Assembly (NCBI GenBank): GCA_012960505.1
Contig: DUBC01000002.1
Location: 1 to 64,000 of the forward strand
Direction of reading: 5' to 3'
Length of the DNA: 64,000 bases
From: Verrucomicrobiales bacterium
GTDB lineage: Bacteria; Verrucomicrobiota; Verrucomicrobiia; Verrucomicrobiales; DEV007
In this document: positions 20,535 to 29,385 of the stretch, one piece after another
How the letters are laid out: each line of letters begins with the position of its first letter
Position numbering within the stretch: the first letter of the stretch is position 1
Notes under the pieces: model-generated
The model's input: the letters and a program-made list of their open reading frames with translations, nothing else
The model's database searches: none
What the model was told of the DNA's origin: nothing
Position numbers and translations under genes: made by a program

Positions 20535-20888
20535 ATGAGATCATTTTACTATGCATTTAGGGGTCTCTTACTCCTTTTCCGTTCACAGAAAAATGCACGG
20601 ATTCATCTGTTCTTTTTTTTCTTAGCCATATGCAGTGGTTTTCTTTTTAAGATCACTGCTCTCGAGTGGAGTTTGATTTTAATCTGTTCGGGGCTCGTCA
20701 TAGCAGCAGAAGCTGTTAATACAGCCTTAGAGCGATTCGCTGATACGGTTCATCCAAACCATCATGCCGGAATCGGTGAGTTCAAGGACATTGCGGCTTC
20801 AGCCGTATTAATTACTGCGATTGCAGCATTTTCAGTAGGACTTATAATATTTATTCCTAAGTTTGTTTCATGGACCATCCCCAATTAG
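20535..20888 (+). CDS. dgkA: Diacylglycerol kinase / undecaprenol kinase (DgkA family)
   Basis: A small integral-membrane kinase, 117 residues, with three membrane helices (about 25-42, 46-62, 90-110). The catalytic surface motif is EAVNTALERFADTVHP, followed by EFKDIAASAVL. It phosphorylates diacylglycerol or undecaprenol with ATP; sequence alone does not decide which. The last 19 bases overlap the start of the next gene. Confidence 0.92.
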   Translation: MRSFYYAFRGLLLLFRSQKNARIHLFFFFLAICSGFLFKITALEWSLILICSGLVIAAEAVNTALERFADTVHPNHHAGIGEFKDIAASAVLITAIAAFSVGLIIFIPKFVSWTIPN

Positions 20889-22246
20889 TAGAATCACTCA
20901 TAGCCTTGGTTGGTGCCGATAAGGTTTCAAATAAGGAATCAGATATTGAGGAGCATAGCATTGATAAATGGTTAGTAGGACACTCGCCTGATGTGGTCGT
21001 TTTTGCTGAATCGACCGAAGACGTTGTGGCTGTCATGAAATTTTCCGATCAGGAAGGGGTTCCGGTCACGACGCGAGGTTCTGGGGTCGGGTACGTTGGA
21101 GGAGCAGTGCCTGTTCAGGGTGGCATTGTTTTATCAGTGGCACGCATGAATGATATTAAGGAGATTAATGTAGAGGACGGCGTTGCAGTCGTTGAGTCAG
21201 GTCTTATTACAGGCACCCTTCAAGATGCTGTGCGTGACCTTGGATGGTTTTATCCTCCTGACCCTGCCAGTCTAAAAGAGTGTAGCATAGGTGGGAACGT
21301 TGCCACGAATGCTGGCGGGCCCCGTTGCCTTAAGTATGGGGTTACCCGTAATTATGTTCTTGGATTGGAGGTGGTCCTTGCTGATGGGACAGTAGCTAGA
21401 TTGGGCGGACGCTGTCACAAAAATAAGACAGGATTTGATTTGATAGGAATGTTTGTTGGGTCAGAAGGTCTTTTGGGTGTTGTTACCGAGGTGACTTGCC
21501 GCTTAATTCCTTACCCCCCAGCCAGGGCAATGGTTTCGGCGACCTTTGAAAGCTTTGCTGATGCTGCTCTAGCGGTTCAGAAAATTTTGAGTGCTGGTTT
21601 TCTTCCTGCCGCTCTTGAAATTGCAGACAAGTTCACCCTTTCTGCTGCTCGAGATCATGTCGGCTCAGAGATGATTCCACAAGGCGAAGCCTTTTTACTG
21701 GTTGAACTTGATGGTCAGAAAGGATCCGTGTCACAGGAAACAGAGTCAGTTTCGAGCTTGATAAGTGAACAGAAGGCTTTGACCATTGAAACGGCAGCGG
21801 ACGAATCGGGATGTGAGGATATTTGGGAGATCCGCAGAGCTTTCAGCTATAGTTTACGTGCGACCGGTCTCACTAAGCTCAATGAGGACATCGTCGTTCC
21901 GCGTGGTAAGCTCGTTGAATTGGTCGATTTTTGCGAAGGATTGCAGCAAGAATGTGGCATGCCTATCGCCTGTTTTGGCCATGCGGGGGACGGTAACATA
22001 CATGTAAACATTATGGTCGAAGACATTGAAATTGAAGAGAATCGAAAACGTTCAGATGAAGCTTTGGACCAGCTTTTTAAGAAAGTTTTGAGCATGGGCG
22101 GTGTAGTGAGTGGAGAACACGGTATCGGCATTGCCAAGAAAAGATGGTTTGAAGATGCTCTGGATGAGGGTTCATTGGATTTACACAAGAGACTCAAATC
22201 AGCACTGGATCCGGAATCTAATCTTAACCCAGGGAAGTTCGTTTAG
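20870..22246 (+). CDS. FAD-linked oxidase, glycolate oxidase subunit GlcD / D-lactate dehydrogenase type
   Basis: A 458-residue flavoprotein of the PCMH/VAO family. The N-terminal FAD-binding domain shows GSGVGYVGGAVP, LKECSIGGNVATNAGGPRC and the following LKYGVTRNYVLGLEVV. The C-terminal GlcD domain has CFGHAGDGNIHVN and GVVSGEHGIGIAKK, carrying metal/substrate His residues. It oxidises a 2-hydroxy acid such as glycolate or D-lactate. No glcE or glcF (Fe-S subunit) lies next to it, so the electron acceptor is unclear. It overlaps dgkA by 19 bp. Confidence 0.9.
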   Translation: MDHPQLVESLIALVGADKVSNKESDIEEHSIDKWLVGHSPDVVVFAESTEDVVAVMKFSDQEGVPVTTRGSGVGYVGGAVPVQGGIVLSVARMNDIKEINVEDGVAVVESGLITGTLQDAVRDLGWFYPPDPASLKECSIGGNVATNAGGPRCLKYGVTRNYVLGLEVVLADGTVARLGGRCHKNKTGFDLIGMFVGSEGLLGVVTEVTCRLIPYPPARAMVSATFESFADAALAVQKILSAGFLPAALEIADKFTLSAARDHVGSEMIPQGEAFLLVELDGQKGSVSQETESVSSLISEQKALTIETAADESGCEDIWEIRRAFSYSLRATGLTKLNEDIVVPRGKLVELVDFCEGLQQECGMPIACFGHAGDGNIHVNIMVEDIEIEENRKRSDEALDQLFKKVLSMGGVVSGEHGIGIAKKRWFEDALDEGSLDLHKRLKSALDPESNLNPGKFV

Positions 22247-22277
22247 TTTAATATTAATAAAATCACAGCATTTAATC

Positions 22278-23126
22278 ATGAGAAAAATATTAGTCCTTCT
22301 GATTCTTTTAGGAGTGAACGCGTTCGCTGATCCTATTGAAATTGATGCGCTCTCTTTCAATATCCGATATGATAATCCAAAGGACGGGGACAATGCCTGG
22401 CCGAAAAGGAAAGACATGGTGGGGAATTGGCTGAAGGCCCAATCCCTTGACGTCGTTGGTCTTCAAGAAGCAAAGCGTCATCAGATTGATGATATAAGAA
22501 AGAGAGCATCAATCTATGCAGAGTACGGGGTCGGTAGAGATGACGGCAAGAAGTTAGGTGAGCACTGCACTATATTATACTTAAAGAAAAGATTCGCTCT
22601 TGATAAGAAAGACTGCGGTACTTTCTGGTTAAGTGATACGCCAGAGAAGATTGCATCGAAGTCCTGGGGCAATGAGATCCCCAGAATTTGCACCTGGGCC
22701 AGACTCATAGAAAAGGATTCTGAACGGGCTTTTTATGTTTATAATGTTCACTGGGATCATCAGAGTCAGCCGAGCCGAGTCCGTGCTGCTCAATTAATCA
22801 TTCAAAGAATTGCGAAAAGAAAAAATCCTAAAGACCCGATCATTCTTATGGGAGACTTTAATGCTTCAGAAACGAACCCGGCAATTATAGCTTTTAAGGA
22901 GAAACCTTTAAAGTTGGTTGATACGTATAGGAAAGTGAAACCCAAAGAAGAATTGGTAAAAACTTTCCATGGTTTCCGGGGAGGATCATTTACCGGAGGA
23001 AAGATTGACCACGTTTTTGTTTTGCCCGGCCCGGCTTCTGTAAAATCTGCGGCTATTATTAGGTATAATGAAAAGGGCAGATACTTATCCGACCATTATC
23101 CAGTCCGTGCTAAAATTTCATTTTAG
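22278..23126 (+). CDS. Exported endonuclease/exonuclease/phosphatase family protein
   Basis: The chosen ATG at 22278 gives 282 residues with a clear signal peptide (MRKILVLLILLGVNAFA). The frame is open upstream to 22110 but that part overlaps the glcD coding region in another frame. The EEP (DNase I-like) fold is shown by LSFNIRYDNP, VVGLQEA (metal Glu), YVYNVHWDHQSQ (catalytic His), ILMGDFNAS (Asp/Asn) and the terminal YLSDHYPV. The substrate may be a phosphodiester or phosphate ester outside the cytoplasm; exact specificity is unknown. Confidence 0.9.
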   Translation: MRKILVLLILLGVNAFADPIEIDALSFNIRYDNPKDGDNAWPKRKDMVGNWLKAQSLDVVGLQEAKRHQIDDIRKRASIYAEYGVGRDDGKKLGEHCTILYLKKRFALDKKDCGTFWLSDTPEKIASKSWGNEIPRICTWARLIEKDSERAFYVYNVHWDHQSQPSRVRAAQLIIQRIAKRKNPKDPIILMGDFNASETNPAIIAFKEKPLKLVDTYRKVKPKEELVKTFHGFRGGSFTGGKIDHVFVLPGPASVKSAAIIRYNEKGRYLSDHYPVRAKISF

Positions 23127-23185
23127 ATTCCTTAAATTTCTAGGCTTAAGCAGCTCAATCCTTTTTTTTGTCAATAATCCAAAAG

Positions 23186-23202
23186 TTGGCATGGACATTG
23201 CT
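23186..23202 (+). promoter_or_regulatory. Sigma-54 (RpoN) promoter of amt
   Basis: TTGGCATGGACATTGCT fits the -24/-12 consensus TGGCAYG-N4-TTGCW exactly, with the invariant GG (23188-23189) and GC (23200-23201) at the required spacing. It lies 55 bases before the amt ATG, so amt is probably under nitrogen control through an NtrC-type activator. Confidence 0.85.
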
Positions 23203-23256
23203 ATTAAAAGGTATTGAGGCACAAAAGTGTCCTTCTCAACCTATAAAATACTGAAA

Positions 23257-24570
23257 ATGAATAAATTATTTAAGCCCCTATGGGCACTTTTGTTGTTGGC
23301 GCTTTCTGCGCCTTTAGCCGTCGCACAGGAAGCTGAAGCTGTCGCATCTAATATTGATTCGGGAGACACTGCCTGGATGCTCACGGCCACTGTCCTCGTC
23401 CTATTAATGACGATTCCCGGCCTGTCCCTCTTTTATGGAGGCTTAGTCAAATCAAAGAATATTCTGTCTGTGCTCATGCAGTGTTTTTTCATCACAGCGG
23501 TGATGTCGATCCTATGGGTTATTTGCGGATATAGCCTTGCTGCAGGAACGGGTAATAATTATTGGGGTGATTTAAAAAATACTTTTCTGCAGCTTTTGAG
23601 TGCTGATTCGGAAAGTGGCACGATTCCAGAAAGTGTGTTTGTTACTTTCCAGATGACCTTCATCATCATTACTCCGGCCCTGATCGTCGGTGCTTTCGCG
23701 GAGCGGATGAAGTTTTCCGCGGTTCTTATTTTTACAACCTTGTGGGCAATTCTTTCCTATTGTCCGATCTGGCACATGGCTTGGGGCGGAGGACTTTTCA
23801 GTGGTGGAGATGAAGGTAATTGGCTCATGGCGGCAGGCACAGGTGCAATTGATTTTGCCGGCGGAACGGTCGTCCATATTAATGCCGGTGTTGCTGGTTT
23901 GGTTGCATGCATCATGCTCCGCAAGCGTAAGGGCTATCCTAATACTTTAAGTCCTCCAAGCAGTGTGCCGTTCACCATTATTGGTGCGGCTCTTCTCTGG
24001 GTCGGTTGGTTCGGATTTAATGCTGGTAGCGCTGTGAGTGCTGGAGCGGATGCAGGATACGCTATGCTGACCACACAAATTGCTACCGCTGCCGCAGTCA
24101 TTGGATGGGTCGCAATTGAGACTTTTAGTACTGGCAAGCCGACTGCGGTTGGTGCTGCTACCGGTGCCGTTGCAGGACTCGTTGCGATCACTCCTGCTTC
24201 CGGAAGTTCCACAGTGGTGGGCGCAATAATCATTGGTCTCGCTTCAGGAATCATCTGTTTCTATGGAGCGACTAAGCTCAAGCAGGCCTTCGGATACGAT
24301 GATAGTCTGGACGTCTTTGGAGTGCATGGTATTGGAGGTATTGTTGGTGCGTTATTGACCGGAGTCTTTATCCGTGAAGGAGCAGGTGAAGCCGGTATGA
24401 CTCAGGTCATCATTCAGGCAAAGGCGGTTGGGGTTACGATTGTATGGAGTGGGGTTGCCTCAGTCATTGCACTGACAGTGGCCAAATTTACGGTCGGTCT
24501 TCGCGTGGATGAAGAGGAGGAGGAAACTGGCCTGGACCAAAGTTCTCATGGAGAGAGTGCTTATAGCTAA
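23257..24570 (+). CDS. amt: Ammonium transporter
   Basis: The Amt/MEP/Rh channel, 437 residues from the ATG at 23257 (a GTG ten codons upstream is less likely). An N-terminal signal peptide (ending AVAQ) precedes 11 membrane helices, as in E. coli AmtB. The twin pore histidines lie in TVVHINAGVAGL and FGVHGIGG; the family signatures FYGGLVKSKN and FQMTFIIITPALIVGAFAER are present. The short acidic C-terminus (DEEEEETGLDQ) is where a GlnK partner would bind, but no glnK gene adjoins. A sigma-54 promoter precedes it and a strong terminator follows. Confidence 0.96.
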   Translation: MNKLFKPLWALLLLALSAPLAVAQEAEAVASNIDSGDTAWMLTATVLVLLMTIPGLSLFYGGLVKSKNILSVLMQCFFITAVMSILWVICGYSLAAGTGNNYWGDLKNTFLQLLSADSESGTIPESVFVTFQMTFIIITPALIVGAFAERMKFSAVLIFTTLWAILSYCPIWHMAWGGGLFSGGDEGNWLMAAGTGAIDFAGGTVVHINAGVAGLVACIMLRKRKGYPNTLSPPSSVPFTIIGAALLWVGWFGFNAGSAVSAGADAGYAMLTTQIATAAAVIGWVAIETFSTGKPTAVGAATGAVAGLVAITPASGSSTVVGAIIIGLASGIICFYGATKLKQAFGYDDSLDVFGVHGIGGIVGALLTGVFIREGAGEAGMTQVIIQAKAVGVTIVWSGVASVIALTVAKFTVGLRVDEEEEETGLDQSSHGESAYS

Positions 24571-24609
24571 TTAATAATCTTAAATAATAGTTTATATTAT
24601 TTTATCAAG

Positions 24610-24645
24610 GAGCCTCAGTGGATTCACCACTGAGGCTCTTTTTTG
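24610..24645 (+). terminator. Rho-independent terminator after amt
   Basis: GAGCCTCAGTGG (24610-24621) pairs perfectly with CCACTGAGGCTC (24627-24638) around the loop ATTCA and is followed by a T6 run. It ends the amt transcript. Confidence 0.95.
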
Positions 24646-24769
24646 TTTAATCCTGTTAATTTGAATTGAACAAAAAATCTCTGTATTTATAAAATAAAAC
24701 GTACAAGAGTGTCTTGGTCTTTTTAACTCTATAACCCTATTTCTCCAAGAGGTACTATTAAGGTTCTTT

Positions 24770-25498
24770 ATGAGCACAGTGAAGGAAATGAAAGACGCGG
24801 CGAAGGAACTAAGTTCCTCCGTCTCAGGGCTCGAATTTTCCTTACCCGTTTCATGTGTTTATAATCCTCTGGAATATGCTTGGGACTCGCATGAACAATA
24901 CTTGGAAAGGTTTTCCTTTTCCAAGAAAAAGGTTCTATTCCTTGGAATGAATCCTGGTCCCTGGGGAATGGCACAGACCGGCATCCCGTTCGGAGAAATA
25001 CCCGCTGTCCGTGACTGGATGCGCATTGATTGTGAAGTGAAGAGGCCCGAACCTGAGCATCCAAAGCGGCCAGTTGAGGGGTTCAACTGTTCTCGGTCCG
25101 AAGTAAGTGGCCGCCGTTTATGGGGTTTATTTGCCGAAAGGTTTGGAACAGCGGAAGATTTTTTTGAAGACCATTTCGTTGCTAATTATTGTCCTCTAGT
25201 TTTCATGGAGGAGTCAGGAAAGAACCGGACCCCTGACAAGTTACCGCCTAATGAAAAGAAGAAACTGGATGCGGTCTGTGATGATCACCTTGAGAAGATA
25301 CTGAATATCTTGAAACCTGAGTGGGCCGTTGGTGTTGGAGCTTTTGCAGAGTCTAAGATTTCTACTGTTTCAGAAAAATTAAGTTTTCCTATGAATGTGT
25401 CTAGGGTATTGCATCCGAGCCCAGCCAGTCCGGCGGCGAACCGGGACTGGAGCGGGACTGCTCAAAAGCAATTAAAAGAGTCTGGGATTTGGAGATGA
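24770..25498 (+). CDS. SMUG1-like single-strand-selective uracil-DNA glycosylase
   Basis: A 242-residue base-excision-repair enzyme of the UDG superfamily. Motif 1, GMNPGPWGMAQTGIPFG (about residues 59-75, catalytic-water Asn61), and motif 2, HPSPASPAANRDW (around residue 215), match the SMUG1 family, known from animals and a limited set of bacteria, rather than Ung. It removes uracil and oxidised pyrimidines such as 5-hydroxymethyluracil. It stands alone after the amt terminator with no other repair gene nearby. Confidence 0.93.
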   Translation: MSTVKEMKDAAKELSSSVSGLEFSLPVSCVYNPLEYAWDSHEQYLERFSFSKKKVLFLGMNPGPWGMAQTGIPFGEIPAVRDWMRIDCEVKRPEPEHPKRPVEGFNCSRSEVSGRRLWGLFAERFGTAEDFFEDHFVANYCPLVFMEESGKNRTPDKLPPNEKKKLDAVCDDHLEKILNILKPEWAVGVGAFAESKISTVSEKLSFPMNVSRVLHPSPASPAANRDWSGTAQKQLKESGIWR

Positions 25499-25513
25499 AC
25501 TTTTTTGTTTTTC

Positions 25514-26596
25514 CTAGAATGCGAATTGCCAGCCTGCAATGACCGTATAATCGCGATCCATGCCGACTCCGTTCGTGTCCTGATCGAGAGGAAAGATTCC
25601 TTCAATTGAGAATCTGTGCCCCTTGAGTGCACCTTTCTTGAATTGCCAGTTTAAGCCAATTCCACCTTCCAGAAAGTTTCCTCCATAATTAGCCTGTAGG
25701 AATGTGGGTGAATTATGATTGTGCGCGTTGTGAAAGAGTCCTTCGATAGGATCCGACTTTGTATAGCTGAGCCGTAGAGAAGCACTGAGTTCATTCGTCA
25801 ATTGTTGGGCCAGCCATGCAGTTGTATCGAGACGGTCTCCGAGCGCGTAACCGGCTTCATTTTCATCCTCGAGTCGGATCGTTGCCATGACCTGTGCTCC
25901 ATAACTGAACGAACCTGATTGTCCTAGCCAAGTGATTCCAGGCTTAAGATCCCAGGTCCCGGAACCGAGTTGCATTCCGTAAGGTAATAGCATTCCATGT
26001 TCACTTTCCTCTACCCCAGCAGTTGGAAGGATCACGCTAAGATTCAAGTGTGCACGTTGATTTTTTTTATCATAGAACTTGTATAAGCCACCAATTGATA
26101 TGTCTCCAATTCCTGATGATCTGTGGCTCATTTTTTCGCCATGATGATGCATGTCCATACCGTCTCCCATGTCCATGCCGCCACCCATGCGCATTTCACC
26201 TGGCTTGTGCAACATATTCATGGAATTTTCGACAACATTAATCATGCCCATCAATGTGATTTCATCAGAAGGGGCATGCATGAATCCGAACATGTGCATG
26301 TTCATGCTCATGTCCAAAGCCGCGATGTCATAGTCTAAGTCGAACACGTCTGCTGATGAGAGTGAATGACTGCCTTGCCTGTGCCCGTTCATCTCCATTG
26401 ACATGAAACGGTAAGAGAGCATGTATTCATTGGCTCCGTGAGTGTGTTCACCCATAACTCCTATAGGAGCATGGCTGTCTGGACGTCCGGGATTCCATTT
26501 GGATTTGTCTGATGAATGAGATTCGTCCGCGAATGTAATTGAAGAATTGAGAGTGAGGCCACAGAGGATTGTGACAATAAGCATAAAGTTTTTCAT
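25514..26596 (-). CDS. Met/His-rich outer-membrane beta-barrel protein, possibly copper related
   Basis: A 360-residue exported protein with a signal peptide (about 1-23). The mature N-terminus has DSHAPIGVMGEH, and a stretch around residues 125-165 is dense in Met and His (MRMGGGMDMGDGMDMHHHGE), with further Met/His clusters earlier (SMNMHMFGFMH). The rest alternates polar and hydrophobic residues as beta strands and ends in Phe (GWQFAF), as outer-membrane barrels do. Met/His-rich segments commonly bind Cu(I)/Cu(II). I infer a role in copper handling; a general porin-like role is possible. The small CxxC exported protein upstream on the same strand may be functionally linked. Confidence 0.72.
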   Translation of the reverse strand: MKNFMLIVTILCGLTLNSSITFADESHSSDKSKWNPGRPDSHAPIGVMGEHTHGANEYMLSYRFMSMEMNGHRQGSHSLSSADVFDLDYDIAALDMSMNMHMFGFMHAPSDEITLMGMINVVENSMNMLHKPGEMRMGGGMDMGDGMDMHHHGEKMSHRSSGIGDISIGGLYKFYDKKNQRAHLNLSVILPTAGVEESEHGMLLPYGMQLGSGTWDLKPGITWLGQSGSFSYGAQVMATIRLEDENEAGYALGDRLDTTAWLAQQLTNELSASLRLSYTKSDPIEGLFHNAHNHNSPTFLQANYGGNFLEGGIGLNWQFKKGALKGHRFSIEGIFPLDQDTNGVGMDRDYTVIAGWQFAF

Positions 26597-26689
26597 TTTG
26601 ATGTTTATAGTTAAAAGAGTGGTAAAAAATGTTAGTAATTAATTTTTCAAGTCCCCTTTAATTATTTTATTTAGAGGAACAGGAAAATT

Positions 26690-26729
26690 TGTCTCGTGCA
26701 TGAAAGTCCAGTACTGGAATCCCGAGACA
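26690..26729. repeat. Nested inverted repeat between the 26748 and 26596 genes
   Basis: TGTCTCG (26690-26696) and CGAGACA (26723-26729) flank a perfect 12-bp palindrome TCCAGTACTGGA (26707-26718). It lies just after the stop of the minus-strand CxxC protein gene, so it may be a terminator or an operator controlling the Met/His-rich protein. No long T-run supports a terminator. Confidence 0.55.
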
Positions 26730-26747
26730 TTTTGAAAGCTGATTGGA

Positions 26748-27125
26748 TTAGCAGTTTCGAGGAGGCCCCGTCGAGGGTTCTGAACTGATACCTCTAAGTG
26801 AAGTAGATTGATGCTCTATCAATGCAATGATTTGAGGATAATAGATTAAATTGATTTCGAACACGGTTTCGGGAACCATTTGATTTTTAACGTTGGCTGA
26901 AGATTGAGGGTCCTTCTTTTCTTTGCCGTGTTCTTCTGAGATCTTAATGCAGAGCTCGCAGGAGTCTGAAAACATCGCTCCAATGAAGCTAATATTATTT
27001 CCCTGACTGGCCATTTCAGACCAAGCGATCACCTGCATCATTCCCCAATGGCCTCCGGCCACAGTGAAAATAAATATGCAGATAAGCAAAGTTTTGATTT
27101 TATTCAGCACGAAGCAATGATGCAA
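26748..27125 (-). CDS. Small exported CxxC protein (DUF2946-like)
   Basis: A 125-residue protein with an N-terminal hydrophobic signal or anchor (TLLICIFIFTVAGG). The following WGMMQVIAWSEM and the CELCIKISEE motif recall small proteins I know from copper-associated loci in PVC bacteria, where a CxLC pair follows a tryptophan-containing helix; this family link is weak and by eye. The two cysteines could bind a metal or form a disulfide. The gene precedes the Met/His-rich outer-membrane protein on the same strand. Confidence 0.6.
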   Translation of the reverse strand: MHHCFVLNKIKTLLICIFIFTVAGGHWGMMQVIAWSEMASQGNNISFIGAMFSDSCELCIKISEEHGKEKKDPQSSANVKNQMVPETVFEINLIYYPQIIALIEHQSTSLRGISSEPSTGPPRNC

Positions 27126-27277
27126 TTGTAAGAAAAAAAATCAATCATAAATCGACGAATAATAAACTGTTAGTAATTTTCTTATTTAGACGTCCTTGAA
27201 ATGAATTGAACTAATTTGAATAACTCATCTATAGATTTATTGAGGATTTCCACAAATCTGTGATTATAGTAATCAGT

Positions 27278-28219
27278 ATGCATATGAGCCCTTTAAGGAT
27301 CATCTACTTAGGAGCCTTGCTCCTGATGTCAGTGTCTTCTTTCGGACAAGATGCGACGTTAACTGCAAAGTGGAAAAGTTTTGATGGGGCTCATTTTCCA
27401 TATTCTAAATGGATTGCTAAGAATGGGGACACTCCTCGTGCTGTAATAATTGGGGTCCATGGTATCAGTGGTGCCGCTTCTGATTTCAACAACTTAGGAT
27501 CAGAACTCTCGCAAAAAGGAATATCAGTGTACGCGTATGAATTGCGTGGTCAGGGCAATGATCCTGATCCTGAGAGGATAGGTGATTTAAAAGATGTTCA
27601 GTTGTGGTTTTCTGATTTGAATTCATTCATCAGCTCAGTGCGTAAAGAAATTGGCACTGTCCCTATATTTTTGTATGGGGAGAGTATCGGGTCACTTATA
27701 CTGATGCATGGGTTCTCAGCAATTTCCAAAGAGAATAAGGAGCAAGTCGAGGGAATTATTTATTCTTCTCCCTTGATTGCGTTGCCAGGAAAGTTGCCGC
27801 CGATCAAAAATTTATTAGTGCGTACGGCAATGTTTTTGTGGCCTAGTTACAGGGTTTCCTTGCGCAGTTTGTCTGGGGGCGGTGAAGCTAAGGTTTCCGA
27901 GGGTGAGAATCACTGGGAGCAAATGGCCAAGACTAAACACTATGTCCCCAAGTTTACTTTGAGGATTCTTGGAACCATTGAGCGCATGGTGTTTAGCAGT
28001 TCAGAGGCTGCATCGAAGATCAAGAAACCGACACTAGTCCTTCACCCAGGAAAAGATATTTTCACAAAGCCACACGAGGTCGATCAATTTTTCAATTCCT
28101 TAGAGGCCAAGGATAAATCAAAGAAGCTCTTTAAGGAAAGTCATCATCTTCTTGCTTTCGACAAAGAAAGAGATGAGCTATTTAAAATTGTCCTCGAATG
28201 GATCAAGGATCGATCGTAG
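27278..28219 (+). CDS. Exported alpha/beta hydrolase (monoacylglycerol lipase-like)
   Basis: The ATG at 27278 gives 313 residues with a signal peptide (core IIYLGALLLMSVSSFG); a GTG at 27260 and an ATG at 27284 are alternatives. The alpha/beta-hydrolase fold is shown by the oxyanion strand VHGISGAAS, the AYELRGQG segment, the nucleophile elbow YGESIGS (Ser), the acid in LVLHPGKDIFT and the terminal His in ESHHLLAFD. It resembles lysophospholipases or monoacylglycerol lipases; the substrate is not determined. Confidence 0.85.
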   Translation: MHMSPLRIIYLGALLLMSVSSFGQDATLTAKWKSFDGAHFPYSKWIAKNGDTPRAVIIGVHGISGAASDFNNLGSELSQKGISVYAYELRGQGNDPDPERIGDLKDVQLWFSDLNSFISSVRKEIGTVPIFLYGESIGSLILMHGFSAISKENKEQVEGIIYSSPLIALPGKLPPIKNLLVRTAMFLWPSYRVSLRSLSGGGEAKVSEGENHWEQMAKTKHYVPKFTLRILGTIERMVFSSSEAASKIKKPTLVLHPGKDIFTKPHEVDQFFNSLEAKDKSKKLFKESHHLLAFDKERDELFKIVLEWIKDRS

Positions 28220-28239
28220 ACCATCTTGAGTTATTTAAA

Positions 28240-29385
28240 TCAGCAACAATTACTCTCACCGCAGCAGTCTGAACCCGAACCGGTGACTTTGTAATCCATG
28301 CCTTTCGTTTCCTTTGGATTCCTGAGTCGTGTGATGCTACAATCAAATATCTTAGCTTCATTTATTGAGATCTCCTCTATCGGATCTATCAGCTCAAAGC
28401 AATCACTGTAGGGTTCATTTTTGTATATGTTATATACCTTATCACAGACAGCATAGCGTTTACCTCTTTCCATTGCGTTCCCATCATCATCAAGGACTTG
28501 CTTGAATGGGCCTTTATATATGACCGCTTGATTCCTTTCAAGGCATGTTCCTTCCTTACCCTTGAAGGCTTCAATCGTCATGCTTCGGAATTCTATTCCT
28601 TCGACCGTTTGCCATGGTTTTGTATCAAGTTTTAGCACGCGGACGCCATAGAATCCCGCCTCTTCGAATGCGGATAGGAATTCCTCTTCAAGGAAAGCGC
28701 CCGATATGCACCCGCTCCACAGTTCGTCATCATCTTGCATTTCTTGGGGGACAGGTTCATCCGAAACGATATCGGATATTACGGCCCTTCCTCCTCGTTT
28801 AAGGACACGGTAAATTTCATTGAACAGTTGTTTCTTTGAATTGTTATCTACTAAATTCAAGACACAGTTTGATACCACGACGTCAACAGATTCATTCGAG
28901 ATCATTGGCTTTTCAGATCGTATCTGGGAGGCTAATTGCTCCGCCTTCAGGTAAGCCTCAGAACTATTTTCCTTCCCCTGAGCAAGTCCTTGGTCAAGCA
29001 GTTCTAGATCAAGAGCGAGATCCTGAATGCGTCCTTTACGGAACTCGACGTTCGCGTATCCGATCCTATCGGCAATAATTGGAGCGTTCCGACGTGCCAC
29101 TTCAAGCATGTCATCAGTCATGTCGACACCAATGACTTTGCCTTTGGCCCCTACGACCTGACTCGCAATGAAACAGATTTTACCGGTCCCGCTCCCAAGA
29201 TCTAATACTGTTTCTCCTTCCTTGAGGTACTGGCTCGGGTCACCGCAACCATAATCTTTTTCAATGACTTCCTCTGGTATAATATCCAAATATTTTGGAT
29301 CATATTCGACAGGGCAGCAGAGCGCCTCTTCCTGGATATCTGCTCCGGCAGCGTATCTTTCTTTTACAGCGGATTCTTTATTCAT
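28240..29385 (-). CDS. arsM: Arsenite S-adenosylmethionine methyltransferase (ArsM), long form
   Basis: A 381-residue SAM-dependent methyltransferase. The SAM loop is VLDLGSGTGKICF. The arsenic-binding cysteines of the ArsM family are visible: Cys47 in YGCGDP, Cys174 in SNCVLNLV and Cys226 in WSGCISGAF, with an extra Cys23-Cys24 pair near the start. Residues about 118-162 form an insertion before SNCV that I associate with a long ArsM subfamily, and the C-terminus ends in a Cys-rich tail (CCGESNCC). It would convert As(III) to methylated arsenic. No arsR, arsB, arsC or radical-SAM arsS is beside it. Confidence 0.88.
   Translation of the reverse strand: MNKESAVKERYAAGADIQEEALCCPVEYDPKYLDIIPEEVIEKDYGCGDPSQYLKEGETVLDLGSGTGKICFIASQVVGAKGKVIGVDMTDDMLEVARRNAPIIADRIGYANVEFRKGRIQDLALDLELLDQGLAQGKENSSEAYLKAEQLASQIRSEKPMISNESVDVVVSNCVLNLVDNNSKKQLFNEIYRVLKRGGRAVISDIVSDEPVPQEMQDDDELWSGCISGAFLEEEFLSAFEEAGFYGVRVLKLDTKPWQTVEGIEFRSMTIEAFKGKEGTCLERNQAVIYKGPFKQVLDDDGNAMERGKRYAVCDKVYNIYKNEPYSDCFELIDPIEEISINEAKIFDCSITRLRNPKETKGMDYKVTGSGSDCCGESNCC

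Noticed and set aside
22110-22277. N-terminal extension of the EEP-family protein
   Set aside because: It overlaps glcD in another frame, and the ATG at 22278 begins a clean signal peptide.
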